From Variovorax sp. J2L1-78 (lineage in GTDB: Bacteria > Pseudomonadota > Gammaproteobacteria > Burkholderiales > Burkholderiaceae_C), in assembly GCF_030317205.1 (NCBI RefSeq), contig NZ_JASZYB010000001.1:2418001-2482000 (forward strand): a DNA stretch of 64,000 bases. The letters run 5' to 3'. The translations under genes were made by a program, and so were the position numbers. How positions within the stretch are numbered: the first letter of the stretch is position 1; every line of letters starts with the position of its first letter. The notes under the pieces were generated by a model. It saw nothing but the letters and a program-made list of their open reading frames with translations. It did no database searches and had not been told where the DNA came from. Positions 16,913-25,554 of this stretch are shown in pieces.

Positions 16913-19429
16913 CTATTCCGCAGCCTGCCGCAGCGTCGCGACCACCGGCCGGCGCAGCACCTCGCGCAGGCCCCACCAGCCCGCTGCCAGCGCCAGCACC
17001 GCGCCAGCCAGCGCACCGGCGACCGGCACCCACAGCGATGCCGTCCAGGTGAAGTCGAACACGTAGCGCGCCAGGCCCCAGCCGATCGCCGACGCGGCGA
17101 TGCTCGCGAGGAAGCCCGCCAGCAGCCCGACGCCGGCGAGTTCGGCACGCTGCACCTGCCGCAGCAGCGACGCACGCGCGCCGACCGCGCGCATCACCGC
17201 GAATTCGCGGGCGCGCTCCTCCCGCGTGGCCGTAACCGCCGCGAACAGCACCACCAGGCCGGCCGCCAGCGTGAAGCCGAAGAGGAACTCCACCGCGCGG
17301 ATCACCTGGTCAAGCACCCGCTGCACCTGGCCGATGGTCGCGCTCATGTCGACGTTGGTCACGTTCGGGTAGGCGCGCACCAGCGCGTTGTCGAAGCCCT
17401 TGGTCTCGGGCGCGCGGAAGGCGCCCATGTAGGTCACCGGCACGTCGGGCAGCTCGGCCACCGTGTACATCACGAAGAAGTTGGCGTGCAGCGACCCCCA
17501 GTCGACCTTGCGCAGCGAGGTGATGCGCGCGTCGTTCTGGATGCCGCCGATGTCGAAGCGCAGCGTGTCGCCCAGCTTCAGGCCCAGCGTCTCGGCCAGC
17601 CCGTCTTCCACGCTCACCTCGCCCGGTGCGTTGGGCGTCCAGGCGCCGGCGGTGATGCCGTTGTGCGGCGGTGCCTCGGCGGCGTTGCTCAGGTTGAACT
17701 CGCGGTCGACCAGGCGCTTGGCGCGGTCTTCGGTGTAGTCGTCGGGCGAGACGGGCTTGTCGTTGATCGCGACCAGGCGGCCGCGGATCATCGGGTACCA
17801 GTCGAACTTGTTCACGCCGCCATCGCGCAGCGATTTCTGGAAGGCCTCGCTCTGGTCGGGCATCACGTTGATGACGAAGCGGTTGGGCGCATCGGGCGGC
17901 GTCGCGCGGCGCCAGCTCGACACCAGGTCGGTGCGCAGCAGCACCAGCAGCACCAGCGCCAGCAGGCCGACCGCCAGCGCGCTGACCTGCACCACCGCGT
18001 ACACCGGCCGCGCCGAGATCTGCCGCGTGGCCAGCACCAGCCAGCGCGGCGCCGTCGTCTCGTTGACGCTGCGGCGCAGCACCTTCACCGCGACCCAGCT
18101 CAGCACCGCGAACACCGCCACTGCGCCCGCGAAGCCGCCGACCGCGATCAGCCCCAGCTTCAGGTCGCTGCTGGCCGCCAGCAGCATGGCGACGAAGCCG
18201 AGCGCGCCGATGCCCAGCACGGCGAGCGACGCCGGCTTGAGCCCGCCGACGTCGCGCCGGATGACCCGTAACGGCGGCACGCGCGCGAGCTGCAGCACCG
18301 GCGGCAGGCCGAAGGTGAACAGCAACACCAGCCCCATGCCCAGCCCGAAGGCCACCGGCCACAGCGTGGGCGCGGGCAGCGCCGTTTCGACCAGGCCGGC
18401 CAGCAGCAGCACGAAGGCGTAGTGCACGCCGAAGCCGATCGCCACGCCCAGCCCGCTCGCCACCAGGCCGACGATGAAGAACTCGAAGGCGTAGGCGCCG
18501 GCGATGGTGCGCTGGCTCTGGCCCAGCACACGCAACATGGCGCAGTCGTCGAGGTGGCTGGCCGCGAAGCCGCGCGCCGCCAGCGCCACCGCCACCGCGC
18601 TCAGCAGCGCCGCGAGCAGCGCCACCAGGTTGAGGAATTTCTCGGCGCGGTCGAGCGTCTGGCGCATCTCCGGCCGGCCGCTCTCGAAGGATTCGAGCCG
18701 CGCGCCGCGCAGCTCGCCGCGCTTGAGCGAGGCATCGGCCCAGTCGCTGAAGCGCTTCACCGCGCCCTCGTCGCCCGCCACCGCGAAGCGGTAGTTCACG
18801 CGGCTGGCCGGCTGCACGAGCCCGGTGCGCGCCACGTCGGCCTGGTTGAGCATCACGCGCGGCGAGAAACTCGCGAAGCCGCCGCCCCGGTCCGGCTCCA
18901 GCGTGATCACGCGCGACACGCGCAGGCCGGTGTCGCCCAGCAGCAGCGTGTCGCCCACCTTCAGCCCTAGCGATTCGAGCAGCGATGCATCGACCCAGGT
19001 TTCGCCCGGCGCCGGCACGTCCCGCGTGGCCTGGCCGGGGCCGTCGCTCGTCGTCGCGACCTGCACGCTGCCGCGCAGCGGGTAGCCGGTGGTCACCGCC
19101 TTCAGTGACACCAGCTTGCTCGCCCCGCCCTGCGCGTCGGAGGCGCGGGCCATCGTCGGGAATCCGTAGGTCGACGTGGTCTCCAGGCCCAGCGACCGGG
19201 CGCGCTCGACGAAGGCCGGCGGCGTCGGGTTGTCGCTGGCCAGCACCGCGTCGCCGCCGAGCAGCTGCCGCGCATCGCGCTGCAACCCGCCCTTGAGCCG
19301 ATCGGCAAAGAAGCCGACGGCCGTGAGCGCGGCGACCGCGAGCAGCACGGCAACGATGAGAAGCCGCAGCTCGCCAGCGCGCAGATCGCGCCAGAGGGTG
19401 CGCCAACCGAGGCGGAGGGAGGAAGTCAT
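16913..19429 (-). CDS. FtsX-like ABC transporter permease (YbbP type)
   Basis: 838-residue membrane protein. One N-terminal helix (LRLLIVAVLLAVAALTAVGFFA) is followed by a large extracytoplasmic domain. A first FtsX unit begins near residue 265 (LVALLAALLSAVAVALAARGFAASH), further helices follow in the middle, and a second FtsX unit closes the protein (FLFGFTLAAGLVVLFAAVTATREERAREFAVMRAVGA). YbbP-type permeases normally work with a small ATPase (YbbA) in lipid or envelope handling. No ATPase gene adjoins it here: the downstream neighbour is the tup regulator and upstream is the low-GC insert. The start was set at the ATG at 19429 before SSLRLGWRTLWRDLRAGE. Confidence 0.85.
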   Translation of the reverse strand: MTSSLRLGWRTLWRDLRAGELRLLIVAVLLAVAALTAVGFFADRLKGGLQRDARQLLGGDAVLASDNPTPPAFVERARSLGLETTSTYGFPTMARASDAQGGASKLVSLKAVTTGYPLRGSVQVATTSDGPGQATRDVPAPGETWVDASLLESLGLKVGDTLLLGDTGLRVSRVITLEPDRGGGFASFSPRVMLNQADVARTGLVQPASRVNYRFAVAGDEGAVKRFSDWADASLKRGELRGARLESFESGRPEMRQTLDRAEKFLNLVALLAALLSAVAVALAARGFAASHLDDCAMLRVLGQSQRTIAGAYAFEFFIVGLVASGLGVAIGFGVHYAFVLLLAGLVETALPAPTLWPVAFGLGMGLVLLFTFGLPPVLQLARVPPLRVIRRDVGGLKPASLAVLGIGALGFVAMLLAASSDLKLGLIAVGGFAGAVAVFAVLSWVAVKVLRRSVNETTAPRWLVLATRQISARPVYAVVQVSALAVGLLALVLLVLLRTDLVSSWRRATPPDAPNRFVINVMPDQSEAFQKSLRDGGVNKFDWYPMIRGRLVAINDKPVSPDDYTEDRAKRLVDREFNLSNAAEAPPHNGITAGAWTPNAPGEVSVEDGLAETLGLKLGDTLRFDIGGIQNDARITSLRKVDWGSLHANFFVMYTVAELPDVPVTYMGAFRAPETKGFDNALVRAYPNVTNVDMSATIGQVQRVLDQVIRAVEFLFGFTLAAGLVVLFAAVTATREERAREFAVMRAVGARASLLRQVQRAELAGVGLLAGFLASIAASAIGWGLARYVFDFTWTASLWVPVAGALAGAVLALAAGWWGLREVLRRPVVATLRQAAE

Positions 19430-19955
19430 GGGTGGACGATAGCCGAGGCGGGGTGGGCTTTCGGTTTTGGGGTATTGGTACCCATCCACACCTTTTCGGG
19501 ATATAGAGATCCTTGATCAGTTTGCCCCTTCAATTTGGGCCTGAAGCAGTTTGCTGGCATATCCGCCGCTTCCTCCCGATATCAATCCTCACGGTCCGGC
19601 ATCTTGCGGTCACTCGGCAAGACTGCATCGCACCTAATCCCCGAGACCGGAGCGCGATCTAGTCCGAACCGTGTCCGTGGTTGATACAGATGACCAACGC
19701 CAAGGACCAGTTGCGGAACGCTTGATCGCAGTGGCGACCTGGAGGGGGTCTGCAAGTGGCCCGTTTGGCCCCACCCTGTCCGCTGTAAGGAACCACGGCC
19801 TCGAAGCCAGTCCTCGGATCTAACTACCCCAGAGCTGACAAATGAAGCTGCGGTGGCACACGCGGTCCAATCCCGACATGTGGCATCCTTGTTGGGTGAA
19901 TCAACGCTCAAGTAGAAACACCACTCCGACTGCGGCGATTTTGAACACGCCGCCC
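19430..19955. other. Intergenic left flank of a low-GC insert
   Basis: 526 bases with no convincing gene. Base composition falls soon after 19500, with AT-rich words unlike the upstream gene. A short inverted repeat GGGTA-TTGG-TACCC lies at 19470-19483. A 130-codon open frame on the minus strand crosses the region but has no recognisable domain or plausible codon use. The promoter of the gene at 19956 should lie here; I cannot point to one confidently. Confidence 0.5.
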
Positions 19956-20567
19956 ATGGATCCCGCAACTGCATACGAGCTCCTTATGGGAAGCGTTCAA
20001 GGTCGCCTCTCACTTCTCAATGGCGACATCCCGGACGAAAGCGTGTTGTACCGCGCCGAACGCTTCGCATTGCACGTCAGAAAGATCGTTGAAGCCGTGT
20101 CGTTCGCGGCTTTGAGTGCAACGGAATTCAAAAACGGTCAACTACTCCAGCAACGCACCAAGGATGCGAGCCAGGTTCTTGCTTGGCTCGACCAGAAAAA
20201 GCTGCTGCGTCTACCTGAGGCCCAAAGAGTAACTCGTTCTTCCAACCCTCTCTACGGGGCTGTTTGCGAAGGTAATTCTTCGAAAAATCTTGGCGTGCCA
20301 GAGTTGCAGCGAATGTTTTCGCGTGCGAGCTCATTGGTTCATGAACGACACCCAGAACGTCTGTCTCAAGAAACCATAAAAGACGAACTGCAGAAGCTCG
20401 AGAAAGACGCACAGGCCCTCCGTCATTGGTTATGGAGCCACATAGTTTTTTTTGGTGGCAGTGGCTTTCTGCTGCAAATGGGAATGTTCGGCACCTTGAG
20501 TTTTATGACGATGCTGACGCGTGAGAACGGGTTGAGCGAGACCAAAAAAGTAGCCGTCAAGCCGTAG
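19956..20567 (+). CDS. Uncharacterised helical protein with RX5H motif, HEPN-like; first gene of a candidate defence pair
   Basis: 203 residues from the ATG at 19956; the frame is open to an ATG at 19842 and a TTG at 19941, and no start has a clear ribosome-binding site. The N-terminal half is helical, with ERFALHVRKIVEAVSFAALSA. Residues 123-129 read RASSLVH, an R-X5-H arrangement as in HEPN ribonucleases (R-X4-6-H), followed by ERHPERL. A helix or coil (about 137-158) leads to a hydrophobic tail (about 163-187), which could be a membrane segment or a buried beta hairpin. I do not recognise a named family. Codon use is much less GC-biased than the flanks. It lies 53 bases upstream of the DUF4062 gene in the same direction, so an operon is likely. 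Confidence 0.7.
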   Translation: MDPATAYELLMGSVQGRLSLLNGDIPDESVLYRAERFALHVRKIVEAVSFAALSATEFKNGQLLQQRTKDASQVLAWLDQKKLLRLPEAQRVTRSSNPLYGAVCEGNSSKNLGVPELQRMFSRASSLVHERHPERLSQETIKDELQKLEKDAQALRHWLWSHIVFFGGSGFLLQMGMFGTLSFMTMLTRENGLSETKKVAVKP

Positions 20568-20620
20568 CGGCATGACTGGCCTCAGCCATAACAACACAAA
20601 CTAGACGGGTGTAGTAGTCA

Positions 20621-23071
20621 ATGGCCGGAACACGACGATTCGTTAAAATTTTTCTTGCATCTCCGGGCGATCTGATTGAGGAACGCAAGGCTGCCAGAGT
20701 GGTCGTTGACGATTTCAACAGTCAGTTGGCGGACGCGCTCGGATATCAGGTAGAACTAGTCGGCTGGGAAGACACGCTCCCCGGTGTTGGCAGGCCGCAA
20801 GCGATCATCAATCGAGACCTTGACGGATGCGACCTCTTTGTCGGCATGCTTTGGAAGCGTTGGGGCACGCCGCCCGGGACTGAGCCCTACACGTCAGGCT
20901 TCGAAGAGGAATTCAAGCGGTCGATGACGCGAAACGCTGAGGAAGGGCGACCTGAAATAAACCTCCTACTAAAGGAACTCGACGCGGCATCTCTCGCAGA
21001 CCCGGGAGATCATCTAAGAAAGGTCATCTCGTTCAAAGAACAAGTTTTTGCCGAGAAGAAACTGTTGGCAGGGACGTTCGCGGACGTACGGGACTTCGAA
21101 GGTAAGTTTCGAAAATGCATTCAGGGATATGTCATCGCACTTGCCAATCAGGACAAATCGTCAGAGAACGAGAAGGACCAAGCACCGCTTGCCGAGACGC
21201 AAACAACGCCGCCGAGTGAACCTGGCCCGACGACGCCGCTATCCGTCGAAGGTGCTCGATTCCTGCGAAATTTTCTGAGCACAGCCGAGAAAGCGACTGA
21301 TGAGCGCCCATTGGCGGCCACCGATGTGGCTCGAGTCAGATTGCTTTCCATCATTGCAGCTGTTCACGGCAACGATCAGCAGTCTATGGGATCACACGAC
21401 GCGAACCTTCTGTTCAAGGCGAGGGAAAAGTCCAAATTCGGCCGTCGAGAACTCATCGGGCTGCTTGACGACGGACTTACTCACTTGAGGAACGAGAACG
21501 TGCCGCTCTGGCACTGGGTTGCAGCGGTCGACGGTTTTAAGGAGAACATACTGCCCATTTGCTCTATCGTCGGAACGACCGAGCAGCGTATCGGCGCACT
21601 GAAGGCGATGCGCTTGATCTCAGAACCGATCGCGGCGAAGGAGCATCTCGAACGCAGACAGATCGTTTCGCTATGGTTTGCCAAGCCTTCCGAAACTGCG
21701 GTGCGTGTAGCCGCGTTGGAATATCTCAGCGAATGTGGTCAGCCTTCAGACCTACCCAGCATTAATGAAGAGTTCGCCCGAAACGAGACGCAGACGAATA
21801 GCGCGGCAGCCAACGCAATTATCCGCATCACGCTACGTGACAATCGCCTCGCGGCCTTGCAGGCACTCTACACCTTGCAGCCCAGCACGGTAGAGCAGGG
21901 TTTGATCAACGCCCTATTCAGCCGCGATGCAGAGTTTGACGATGAGGTTTTGCTTCGTGGACTGAGTCATCGCAACGTGTTAGTCAGAACAACAGTGATT
22001 AAGCTGTTGAAAAGGCGACGGGCGCTCAGTGTCACCATCGTCGAACCAATGCTTAGCGATAGCGATGCAGAGGTGCGCTATGAAGCGCTGCAGGTGCTCA
22101 CAGCAAGTGGCCGGAGCTATTCCATTGAACAGGCGAAGGCCGTCCTTGTACGTAAGAACCCCGCACCCACAGGAATTGGATTGTTCGCCATGAATCAGGT
22201 CGCCGCGGATGGCGAAGCCCTCTTAGAGCGTTACACGGAGCAGTTCTTTGACAGCTTGACCATTTCGCAGCTCGAAGAAGAGCAGTCGGATATCTTTGAC
22301 CAACATGCATACTTCGCGCTAATTCGTCGAGACTTCAAGCTGCGCGGTGATGAACTACGTAGCGCCGTGGCCAACCAATTCGTAGATCGCTTTGAGTATT
22401 TACTAGATGAGATGGTGAAGCGGTATGGGGCATTGACTGATCTTATCGAGAAGACCCGCTCACTTGGGAAGCACTTGCGCAGCAAGTTTACGCGCGAAGG
22501 CTTGGATATCATCTGCAGCAGGCACGACGCCGCCGACCTCCAGCTCGTCCGGTCAATGCTTGCTACCGGCAGCGTCGACTACTCAGCCGCAGACCTTTTG
22601 TATCTCGCGAAGTTCGGCCAATGGTGCGATATTCCTTTGGTCATCGCATCACTAGACCGGCCCGAATTCGGTCGCAAGCATGTATCAATGCTTTCGATTG
22701 CGAGAAACAGCAAGTACGAGGATGCGGCGCGTACGCTGTATGCGCTCGGCAAGCACAGGCTCAATGACCTGCTGACTACCACAATGCCCGGATCCCTCTT
22801 GGCCCGCATTGTTTCCTTGATGCCAGACAAGGCCTTCCAGAGACTTGACGATGCGGTAATCGGCTCGCTCATGCGAGCGGAGATTGAGGATGTTCGAAAA
22901 GCGGCGTCTCTGAAGTATGTGCGGACCTTTCCGCGACGCCGGGTGAAACAGTTCCTCGAAGAATACATGGCTGCCGATCAGTTCTACTACAACGTCATCC
23001 ATTGGCTCGACTTCGGTATATCAGTACCTAAAGAAAGAATGCTGCGCGCCGCTGGAAAGGCATTGGTTTGA
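20621..23071 (+). CDS. DUF4062 (TIR-like) domain protein with HEAT-like repeats
   Basis: 816 residues. Residues 8-105 fit DUF4062: KIFLASPGDLIEERKAA, a tryptophan at 49, GVGRPQ (55-60), CDLFVGMLWKRWG (70-82) and SGFEEEF (92-98). This domain is usually found at the N-terminus of STAND-type NTPases and is thought to have a TIR-like fold. Here no P-loop follows. A charged linker (about 170-205) leads to a long alpha-helical part with HEAT-like units, for example VRVAALEYLSECGQ, VRTTVIKLLKRR, VRYEALQVLTASG and, near the end, VRKAASLKYVR. The layout suggests an effector domain on a protein-binding scaffold. Codon use is foreign to the neighbourhood. Function is not established; a role in phage defence is inferred from architecture and setting. 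Confidence 0.75.
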   Translation: MAGTRRFVKIFLASPGDLIEERKAARVVVDDFNSQLADALGYQVELVGWEDTLPGVGRPQAIINRDLDGCDLFVGMLWKRWGTPPGTEPYTSGFEEEFKRSMTRNAEEGRPEINLLLKELDAASLADPGDHLRKVISFKEQVFAEKKLLAGTFADVRDFEGKFRKCIQGYVIALANQDKSSENEKDQAPLAETQTTPPSEPGPTTPLSVEGARFLRNFLSTAEKATDERPLAATDVARVRLLSIIAAVHGNDQQSMGSHDANLLFKAREKSKFGRRELIGLLDDGLTHLRNENVPLWHWVAAVDGFKENILPICSIVGTTEQRIGALKAMRLISEPIAAKEHLERRQIVSLWFAKPSETAVRVAALEYLSECGQPSDLPSINEEFARNETQTNSAAANAIIRITLRDNRLAALQALYTLQPSTVEQGLINALFSRDAEFDDEVLLRGLSHRNVLVRTTVIKLLKRRRALSVTIVEPMLSDSDAEVRYEALQVLTASGRSYSIEQAKAVLVRKNPAPTGIGLFAMNQVAADGEALLERYTEQFFDSLTISQLEEEQSDIFDQHAYFALIRRDFKLRGDELRSAVANQFVDRFEYLLDEMVKRYGALTDLIEKTRSLGKHLRSKFTREGLDIICSRHDAADLQLVRSMLATGSVDYSAADLLYLAKFGQWCDIPLVIASLDRPEFGRKHVSMLSIARNSKYEDAARTLYALGKHRLNDLLTTTMPGSLLARIVSLMPDKAFQRLDDAVIGSLMRAEIEDVRKAASLKYVRTFPRRRVKQFLEEYMAADQFYYNVIHWLDFGISVPKERMLRAAGKALV

Positions 23072-23524
23072 TGAGCGATCGCGGGCTAGTTTGGATCTGC
23101 GACTACCTCTCGGACAGGGTGGTGGAACCACCATTTGTGGGACGGCTTAATCCATGAAAGACGTGCACTCGTCCTGATGAAGCTAGGCGCTTGTCCTTGG
23201 CAAACATCGCTGATCAGTATGCGCAAAGGTTTGAGGACGCGCCCACCGGTGGTGGTGACCGAGCGCTATCGACAGTACAAACTACTTACGTCGGACGCTG
23301 AACTCGAAGTTGCCACTTGGCGTTGTCCTTCGCAGTCGAAATAAGCTGCCGCTGACCGCACAGCACGGCGAACAATGTTAGCGGCGCGGCCGTCAATGAT
23401 TTTTCCGATTCCGATGCACAGCTAGAGACAGTGCCTTGATCACCCATGACAGGTCCGACGGTCGTTGTAGTCAGACGCAAACTTGGTTGGCTGTTGGCCG
23501 ACATCGGGTCACGCGGCGGCTCTT
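23072..23524. other. Intergenic right flank of the low-GC insert
   Basis: 453 bases without a supported gene. A hairpin GGTGGT-GGA-ACCACC at 23118-23132 lies 47 bases after the DUF4062 stop; it lacks a U-tract, so it is only a weak terminator candidate. A 69-codon frame (23135-23344) has no features of a protein. Composition returns to the high-GC background at about 23500, just before the selD stop. I found no direct repeat matching the left flank by eye. Confidence 0.45.
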
Positions 23525-24592
23525 TCAAAACAGCACTCTCAGTTCTGGAACGCCTGTTTCCGCCCGACCAATCACCTTCGCCGCCCCAAACCCCTCACGC
23601 CTGAACGTCTCCAGCACCGCATCGACAACCTCAGCGGCACAACTCACCAACAGCCCCCCCGAAGTCTGCGGATCGCTCAACAGACTCTGCGCCGTCGCTG
23701 GCAGCCCCTCGGCCAGTTGCACATCGGCCCCATAGCCCGCCCAGTTCCGCCCCGAAGCCCCGGTGACGAACCCTTCGGCCACCATCGCTTCCACGCCGTC
23801 GAGCAGCGGGACCTTCGACCACTCGATCACGGCCGTCAGCCCCGCGCCGCGCGCGAGTTCCAGCGCGTGGCCGGCCAGGCCGAAGCCGGTGACGTCGGTC
23901 AGGGCGTGCACGCCGTCGAGTTGCGCCAGCGCGATGCCGGGGGTGTTGAGCTGGGTGGTGGTGTCGATCAGTTGGCGGTAGCCGGCTTCGCTCAGTTGCT
24001 CCTTCTTCAGTGCGGCCGAGAGCACGCCGACGCCGAGCGGCTTGCCGAGGATGAGCACGTCGCCGGGCTGGGCGCCGGCGTTGCGGCGCACGCGGTCGGG
24101 GTGCACCAGGCCCATCACGACGAGGCCGTAGATGGGTTCGACGGAGTCGATGGTGTGGCCGCCTGCGATGGGGATGCCGGCGGCGCGGCACACGTCTTGC
24201 CCGCCGCGAACGATGTCGCCGATGACTTCGATCGGCAACTGGTTGACGGGCATGGCGACCAGGGCCAGCGCCATGATGGGCTTGCCGCCCATGGCGTAGA
24301 CGTCGCTGATGGCGTTGGTGGCGGCGATGCGGCCGAACTCGTAGGGGTCGTCCACGATCGGCATGAAGAAGTCGGTGGTGGCGATGAGCGCCTGGCTGTC
24401 GTTCAGCTTGTAGACGGCCGCGTCGTCGGCGGTCTCGATGCCGACCAGCAGCTCGGACGGGATCAAGCCGCCGCCGCTGTTCTTGAGGATCTCCGACAGC
24501 ACGCCGGGCGCGATCTTGCAGCCGCAGCCGCCGCCGTGCGAAAAACTGGTGAGGCGCAGCGGCGCGAGCGGATTCATGGGCGTGGGGTTCAT
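23525..24592 (-). CDS. selD: Selenophosphate synthase SelD
   Basis: 355 residues. The enzyme makes selenophosphate from selenide and ATP. The N-terminal active loop FSHGGGCGCK carries cysteine, not selenocysteine, and the essential lysine. ATP and metal motifs follow: TADDAAVYKLND, ATTDFFMPIVDDPYEFGRIAATNAISDVYAMGG, and GGHTIDS. Length and motif order are normal. Starts at 24592 or 24577 fit best; 24613 is also open. It is divergent from the ABC importer whose operon ends in mnmH, which places selenophosphate use in tRNA selenation. Confidence 0.95.
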   Translation of the reverse strand: MNPTPMNPLAPLRLTSFSHGGGCGCKIAPGVLSEILKNSGGGLIPSELLVGIETADDAAVYKLNDSQALIATTDFFMPIVDDPYEFGRIAATNAISDVYAMGGKPIMALALVAMPVNQLPIEVIGDIVRGGQDVCRAAGIPIAGGHTIDSVEPIYGLVVMGLVHPDRVRRNAGAQPGDVLILGKPLGVGVLSAALKKEQLSEAGYRQLIDTTTQLNTPGIALAQLDGVHALTDVTGFGLAGHALELARGAGLTAVIEWSKVPLLDGVEAMVAEGFVTGASGRNWAGYGADVQLAEGLPATAQSLLSDPQTSGGLLVSCAAEVVDAVLETFRREGFGAAKVIGRAETGVPELRVLF

Positions 24593-24689
24593 GCGGTGGA
24601 TTATCGAAGTCATCGCGCCGTCTCGTGATTCCCGCGCTTTCTACAATGGCGCCCTTTCCCAGCACGCACGCCTCCGAGGCGCCCTCCCC

Positions 24690-25547
24690 ATGAAAACGAT
24701 CCTCCGACTGACGCTTGCGTTGTCCCTTTCCTTCGCCGCGCTCGGTGCTTCCGCACAGGGCAAGGTGCTGCGCGTGTCGGCCATCCCTGACGAGGCGCCG
24801 ACCGAGCTGCAGCGCAAGTTCGCGCCGCTGGGCGACTACCTGAAGAAGGAAACCGGCATGGACGTGCAGTTCACGCCCGTGACCGACTACGCCGCGGTGG
24901 TCGAAGGCCTGGCGACGAACAAGATCGACCTGGCCTGGCTGGGCGGCTTCACCTACGTGCAGGCGCGCATCCGCACCAACGGCGGCGCGGTGCCGATCGT
25001 GCAGCGGGCCGAAGACGAGGTGTTCACCAGCAAGTTCATCGTGCCGATCGACAGCACCGCCAAGACGCTGGCCGACCTGAAGGGCAAGACCTTCGCGTTC
25101 GGCGCGCCCTCCTCCACCTCGGGCAGCCTGATGCCGCGCTACTTCCTGCTGCAGGCGGGCATCAACCCCGAGAAGGACTTCAAGACGGTCGCGTTCTCGG
25201 GTGCGCACGACGCCACGGTGGCCTTCGTGGCCGCGTCGCGCGCGGAAGCGGGCGTGCTCAATGCGTCGGTGTGGGAGAAGCTGGTCGAGTCGAAGAACCC
25301 CAACGCCGCCAAGGTGCGCGTGCTGGCCACCACGCCGACCTACTACGACTACAACTGGACGGTGCGCCCCGGCATGGACCCGGCCCTGCAGAAGAAGCTG
25401 ACCGACGCCTTCCTCAAGCTCGACCCGGCCAACCCGGCGGACAAGGACATCATGGCGCTGCAGCGCGCAAGCAAGTTCATCCCGACCAAGTCGTCGAACT
25501 ACGACGGCATCGAGACGGCGGGCAAGTCGGCCGGCCTCATCAAGTAA
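24690..25547 (+). CDS. Phosphonate-type ABC binding protein, probably for selenate/selenite
   Basis: 285 residues with a Sec signal ([21 protein letters not shown]). The mature protein is PhnD-like: [46 protein letters not shown], and [25 protein letters not shown] recall one clade of this family that tracks with selD across genomes and is annotated as a putative selenate binder. The arrangement here (divergent selD, downstream mnmH) is that pattern. The ligand is inferred; phosphonate or phosphite cannot be excluded from sequence, but no C-P lyase genes are present in the window. A TACAAT -10-like box lies at 24642-24647. Confidence 0.85.
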   Translation: MKTILRLTLALSLSFAALGASAQGKVLRVSAIPDEAPTELQRKFAPLGDYLKKETGMDVQFTPVTDYAAVVEGLATNKIDLAWLGGFTYVQARIRTNGGAVPIVQRAEDEVFTSKFIVPIDSTAKTLADLKGKTFAFGAPSSTSGSLMPRYFLLQAGINPEKDFKTVAFSGAHDATVAFVAASRAEAGVLNASVWEKLVESKNPNAAKVRVLATTPTYYDYNWTVRPGMDPALQKKLTDAFLKLDPANPADKDIMALQRASKFIPTKSSNYDGIETAGKSAGLIK

Positions 25548-25554
25548 CTCGCGG

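Noticed and set aside
19582..19974. 130-codon minus-strand open frame in the left flank of the insert
   Set aside because: No domain, signal or plausible composition; it overlaps the start region of the gene at 19956 and is probably chance.
20621..23071. STAND NTPase (Avs-like) identity for the DUF4062 protein
   Set aside because: No Walker A or Walker B motif could be found; the body is HEAT-like.
23135..23344. 69-codon plus-strand open frame after the DUF4062 gene
   Set aside because: No recognisable features and no ribosome-binding site; treated as non-coding.
23525..24592. Selenocysteine in SelD
   Set aside because: The active loop reads GGGCGCK with ordinary cysteine codons.
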